Source: Phoenix dactylifera (taxonomy: Eukaryota > Streptophyta > Magnoliopsida > Arecales > Arecaceae). From it: DNA of 64,000 nt. Made by a program: the position numbers and the translations under genes. Location of the stretch: the NCBI RefSeq assembly GCF_009389715.1, contig NC_052399.1, positions 23,569,146-23,633,145 on the forward strand. The letters are read 5' to 3'. Shown piece after piece: positions 60,127 to 64,000 of the stretch (position 1 is its first letter; the number at the start of each line of letters is the position of its first letter). A model generated the notes under the pieces. That model did no database searches. It had not been told where the DNA came from and saw only the letters and a program-made list of their open reading frames with translations.

Positions 60127-62810
60127 CTCGCGGGCCTGCACCGAGAATAGTCTGTCTTACTTCTTACCTCTTTATTTATTTATTTTATAGGCTCATCGCT
60201 TGCCTTTTTGGTGTGAGCTGGAGTTCGGCATGGGACATAAGTTCCTTCTTTCTTCCACAAGTTCCTAAAAATGCTCCGGGACTCCTACTTCATTGGATTC
60301 TTTTGGTGCTGTACAGATGAATAGGCCTTATTGTTTTGTTTATGATAGGATATGTGTCCGTGGCCTCCCCGCGGTCAATAGATTAATCTCAGATGGAGAT
60401 AAGTTTGGGATGTTGTAGCAAGCAGCATGCATTTTTTATTTTTTATTGAAACCTTGGCTCTATCAATCACGGGCCTCAAACCTCATTATTCAAATTGCAT
60501 GTGGAAACTGCGTTGATTTATTAAAAGAATCTCCAGAAAGCACGCAAGCCAAACACTAAGGCATCCTCAAGTTCTTATCCTTCCCAACTACCTTCTAGAC
60601 TCATAACTCCACTCCCCGAATTTGACCGCGTGCACCATAAGCCTTTAGCCCAGTCGCATCACTTAAAGAATCGGACCAGCTCTTGTTTGGGAGGAAGCTA
60701 AGCCTTGTTATTTCATTCAAAAATAAGTTTGAGAGTGCAGAATTGGGGATATCACCGTAAGTTATGAACGGCCGTCACAATCTATGATATCAAAACAAAA
60801 GAAAACTTAGAAGTGTGACAAATTACCACAAGCCAGAGACAAATATATAGTTTGAATTGCTAAAGCTGTATAATATTATTCATTTTGTGTTAAAACATTT
60901 ATGTAAGTAGCGTTTTTTAGGTTCGCAACGTTCCGTATAACTAGTAAACTACCACAGTAACAAGCTGCACGAAAATAGGAGAAGGAATTAAAGAGTTGAA
61001 AGCTTGACGTGGTTTCTAATGGGAAGGAGATCATCGGTTCTCACCAAAAAATAGGCCTTGGTAGGTGAATGTGTTGTCCAAAAATTCAGTTTCCTGTAGA
61101 ATATCAGATATTTACATGACCGCATGCGACAATCCGCATGCAAAACAACTCATGATTCAGATCACAATTGTCATGAAATTAGTTTGTTCCTTTTAATTTC
61201 CTTTAGATAGGGGGATTGAGTTGATTAGAGAAACTATATTTTTTACCTTGCACAAAAAGAAAAATAGATGACAGAATTTCCAGATTTTAGGAATGAATAA
61301 TTTCCCTTTTCGACCTCTTCTTAATTACTGGGTTTGGTCACAAATTACTTTATTACCTTTTTAGACAGCCAATAGTTATTTGTTATTTTAAATCAATAAA
61401 AATTATATATTTTTTTTAGGCAATAGGACATAGAGCAGAAGGGAAGACTAAACTTCTCTCATAAACCCGTTTTTAATGACGATGAGGAAAAACTAGTTAT
61501 TCACGAGCAATGATAGATGAAAGGTGCCAGCTTATCAAATTAGTAATTTTATGTTTTTTTTGCAAAACCCACTTGTCACGCTTTAAATATTTTCAATGTT
61601 CAAACACCTAAGCAACACCCTAGCATGTCACGCGAACTTTTTTTTTTGGTTATCTATAATTGATAAATGCAATTGTAATTTTTGGGTTGTATGATGTTAA
61701 AAAGATGATCTGTAAGGTTGTATCTTCAACATGCAGAATTCATGTCTCTTTCTTGTTGCATTAAACAAACAAATGACCAGCTATTGACCATATTTCACAT
61801 ATTATGCACTTACATATATAATAATACAGTATATCGCCACAGTGATTAATTAATATTTATAGTTACTACATATTAGTAATTATTTTATATTGATTCTAGT
61901 CCAATAGCAAAGTTACCTCTACCAAATAATCCAAATAAAATCTGAGTGCTTGCGGCCAAATATAACTGCAGCTACTTTACAATAAAAACCATGACATGAG
62001 TTGGCCCAATTATGGCCCTGCATGTTACTGAAGAGAGGTACTAATGCATGGATGGCCGCCGTATCATTCATATCGGAAACAGAAGGCTCTTGTTTGTTTT
62101 GAAAACTGAGCAAGAAAAGAAAAGAAAAAAAAAAACTGAGCTTGTGGAGTTGGACTTGCCAAATGCGTGGATAGTTGTCAAACCGGCAATATTCACAGAA
62201 GATATCAGCAACCAGACAATTGCCAGGTAATATTCACAGAAATCACTTGCAGTCACTTGCAGCTCGGTGCAAGCAAAGGAGCCAGCCACTAACTCTCAAA
62301 ATAACAAGGACACTTAGTTACAGTCTCTTCCAGCAAACCGGCAAGCAACGATTTCACCACTTCTTTCCAATAGAACAACCAGTTCACATGAAAGCTCCAA
62401 CGGTCAAATTTAAATTTAAACTCTTATAACATTTCACAACCGTCATAACGTTACGGTTGAAACGGATTGAAACAGTGAATCAGCTGAAATAAATTTAATG
62501 TTTTGGAAGCTTCTTCATTATAAATTTTTAGATTAGTTATATTCAGTTATAATTTACATTGCTTAATAGCTAGATTAGTTATACTTTGACCAAGCTCGAA
62601 TGTGTATAAGTACAAAGAAGAGCGAAGAAAATTGGAAATGAATTCAGCGGTTTTCCTCCTCCCCTGTTTCCTGTTTTCACTCTTCGTTTTCTAACACCAA
62701 CCTCCAGTTGCCTTGTGGTAGGTATGACGAGCCTCGCCTATAAAGACCATAAGTCCAGGCCCCAAAGTTCGCAGTTAGAAGGTATAGCGGAGCGGGTGAA
62801 AGAGACCGCA
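60127..62810. other. Intergenic DNA and acid phosphatase promoter
   Basis: Most of this region is AT-rich with no exon or element ends recognised. A TATA-like TATAAG lies at 62605, about 205 bases before the phosphatase start codon, and could be its core promoter. The sequence becomes GC-rich just before the gene. Confidence 0.5.
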
Positions 62811-64000
62811 ATGGAGCTTGCCGTCGCCATCGTCCTCTTGGCCGCCCTCGTGACTTCGTCCCACGCTTCTTCGCGCGTGGAAGACCCCCCATTCCCGCTC
62901 CCCATCCACCTCCTGCGCCCCCTGTCCGGCTCCGGTGCGCACCGGTTGAGCGGCGTGACGTGCGAGAGCTGGCGCGTCGCGGTGGAAGCCAACAACATGC
63001 GGGGGTGGAAGACCATCCCCCGCACCTGCGAAGGGTACGTCGGCCACTACATGCTCGGCGGTCTCTATCGCAGGGACTCGGCAGTTGTCGCCGGGGAGGC
63101 CGCGAAGTACGCCGAGAGCCTCGACCTCCGCGCCGACGGGAAGGACGTCTGGGTCTTCGACGTCGATGAGACCACCCTATCCAATCTCCCTTACTACGCT
63201 CGCCACGGCTTTGGGTAACCGCACCCTGCTCTCTCTCCCCCCTTCGGTCTTCACGGTTCCCTCCCGGTTCCTTCCGGCCATATCAGGCTTATTTGCTAAT
63301 GTGAAAAAAAAAAAAAAACTTATCTATTATTCAGAGTTAAAAGGACAGAGAAGCTCTTGGAGCAGCCTCTTTTTGAATTTCTTTTTTGAGGATATACTAA
63401 GTAGAGGACAAGATGTCCCAAGTTAATAAAGAAAGAAGAAGTAGTTTGCAATGGTTTTCCACTAAATCTTTGGAATACTTTAAGGTCACAAAAGATGTTT
63501 TCATCTTTTTTCTCATGCGTATTAATTCTTTCAAATTCGCCCCCTTTATTTTTTTTAAAAAAAAATCTGGCAACATTGATGAATCGAATTAAATTTCCTA
63601 ACGTATTTCAATTAAACGCATAATTTTCAAAGAGCATGATTAGCTTTTCTAAAGTGCAAAAATCTGATTTTTGTAGGGTCGAACTGTATAATGCTACATC
63701 ATTCAATGCATGGGTGATGAAGGGGAAAGCACCTGCGCTGCCAGAAAGTTTGGAGCTATATAAGAAATTGTTGTCTCTAGGCATCAAAATTGTATTCTTG
63801 ACGGGTAGAACCGAGGATCAAAGGGACATCACGGCTCATAATCTCAAGATGGTCGGATATCATACATGGGAAAAACTCCTGCTAAAGTATCAGCCCTTTT
63901 CTTGTGATATTTATTACTATCCCTCTTTTTCTTTGATTCATTATTATCTCTCTTATTTTCACGATTATTAGTATTCTTTCATCCCAGGTGGTCAAATAAC
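62811..64000 (+). CDS. HAD-type acid phosphatase (class B/VSP-like), 5' part, cut by window end
   Basis: Exon 1 is 62811-63214 and exon 2 is 63677 to about 63886 (GTATCA donor); later exons lie beyond the window. The start at 62811 is preferred over the in-frame ATG at 62715 because it opens directly on a signal peptide (MELAVAIVLLAALVTSSHA, cleavage near residue 19). Family landmarks follow: CESWRVAVEANNMRGWKTIP, then motif I VFDVDETTLSN with the nucleophile Asp117 and acid/base Asp119, then motif II FLTGR with Thr177. Motifs III and IV should lie downstream. The enzyme hydrolyses phosphomonoesters with Mg2+ and is expected to be secreted or vacuolar; some relatives are vegetative storage proteins. 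The GC-rich first exon shows no frame damage. Confidence 0.9.

Overview
This 64 kb window is nuclear DNA from a flowering plant, most likely a non-grass monocot. Gene families, exon lengths, GT/AG introns with T-rich acceptors, AT-rich intergenic DNA and many small transposon relics all fit this. A palm-like genome is my guess from protein flavour and repeat style; I could not test it. There are no operons, CRISPR arrays or bacterial features.

Six protein-coding loci are supported. (1) 7637-8086 (-): a small intronless, charged, probably coiled-coil protein I do not recognise, with a decayed relative at about 8935-9290. (2) 14015-19308 (+): a four-exon PPPDE/DeSI-type cysteine isopeptidase of 215 residues with a predicted N-myristoylated start. 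(3) 22323-30882 (-): a thirteen-exon mitochondrial-processing peptidase alpha subunit with a 4.6 kb intron and six single-base indels. (4) 32510-36461 (+): a three-exon Kae1/OSGEP subunit of the tRNA t6A (KEOPS) machinery, whose GC-rich first exon has lost many single bases. (5) 42417-46975 (+): a six-exon NAC transcription factor of the NAC075 type, 432 residues, with two tiny upstream ORFs. (6) 62811 to the window end (+): the 5' part of a secreted HAD-type acid phosphatase. These are independent genes. Loci 3 and 4 diverge from a 1.6 kb shared upstream region.

The space between genes is dominated by small or solo mobile elements. Several are bounded to the base by target-site duplications (TSDs): a non-autonomous hAT element at 3860-4821 (TSD CATTCAAG); a 2004 bp solo LTR at 19646-21649 (TSD CCTCA); an 871 bp solo LTR at 52220-53090 (TSD GTTTC); a TRIM-like element with three 297 bp LTRs and two 56 bp internal segments at 58528-59530 (TSD ATAGC); and an AACCGG-rich hAT-type MITE at 59592-60126 (imperfect 8 bp TSD). 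An Au-type SINE lies in a DeSI intron and a decayed LINE zinc-finger/RT tail lies near 57 kb. A 934 bp tandem duplication at 4550-6432 post-dates the first hAT insertion because it copied that element's 3' end.

The observations most worth a second look are the three-LTR TRIM with a snRNA-USE-like promoter motif in every LTR, the dated hAT-plus-duplication history, the deletion-only damage in Kae1 exon 1 (consensus error or young pseudogene), a possible new MIR-like hairpin near 49.4 kb, and the overlapping upstream ORFs of the NAC gene. I found no clearly new multi-gene system.
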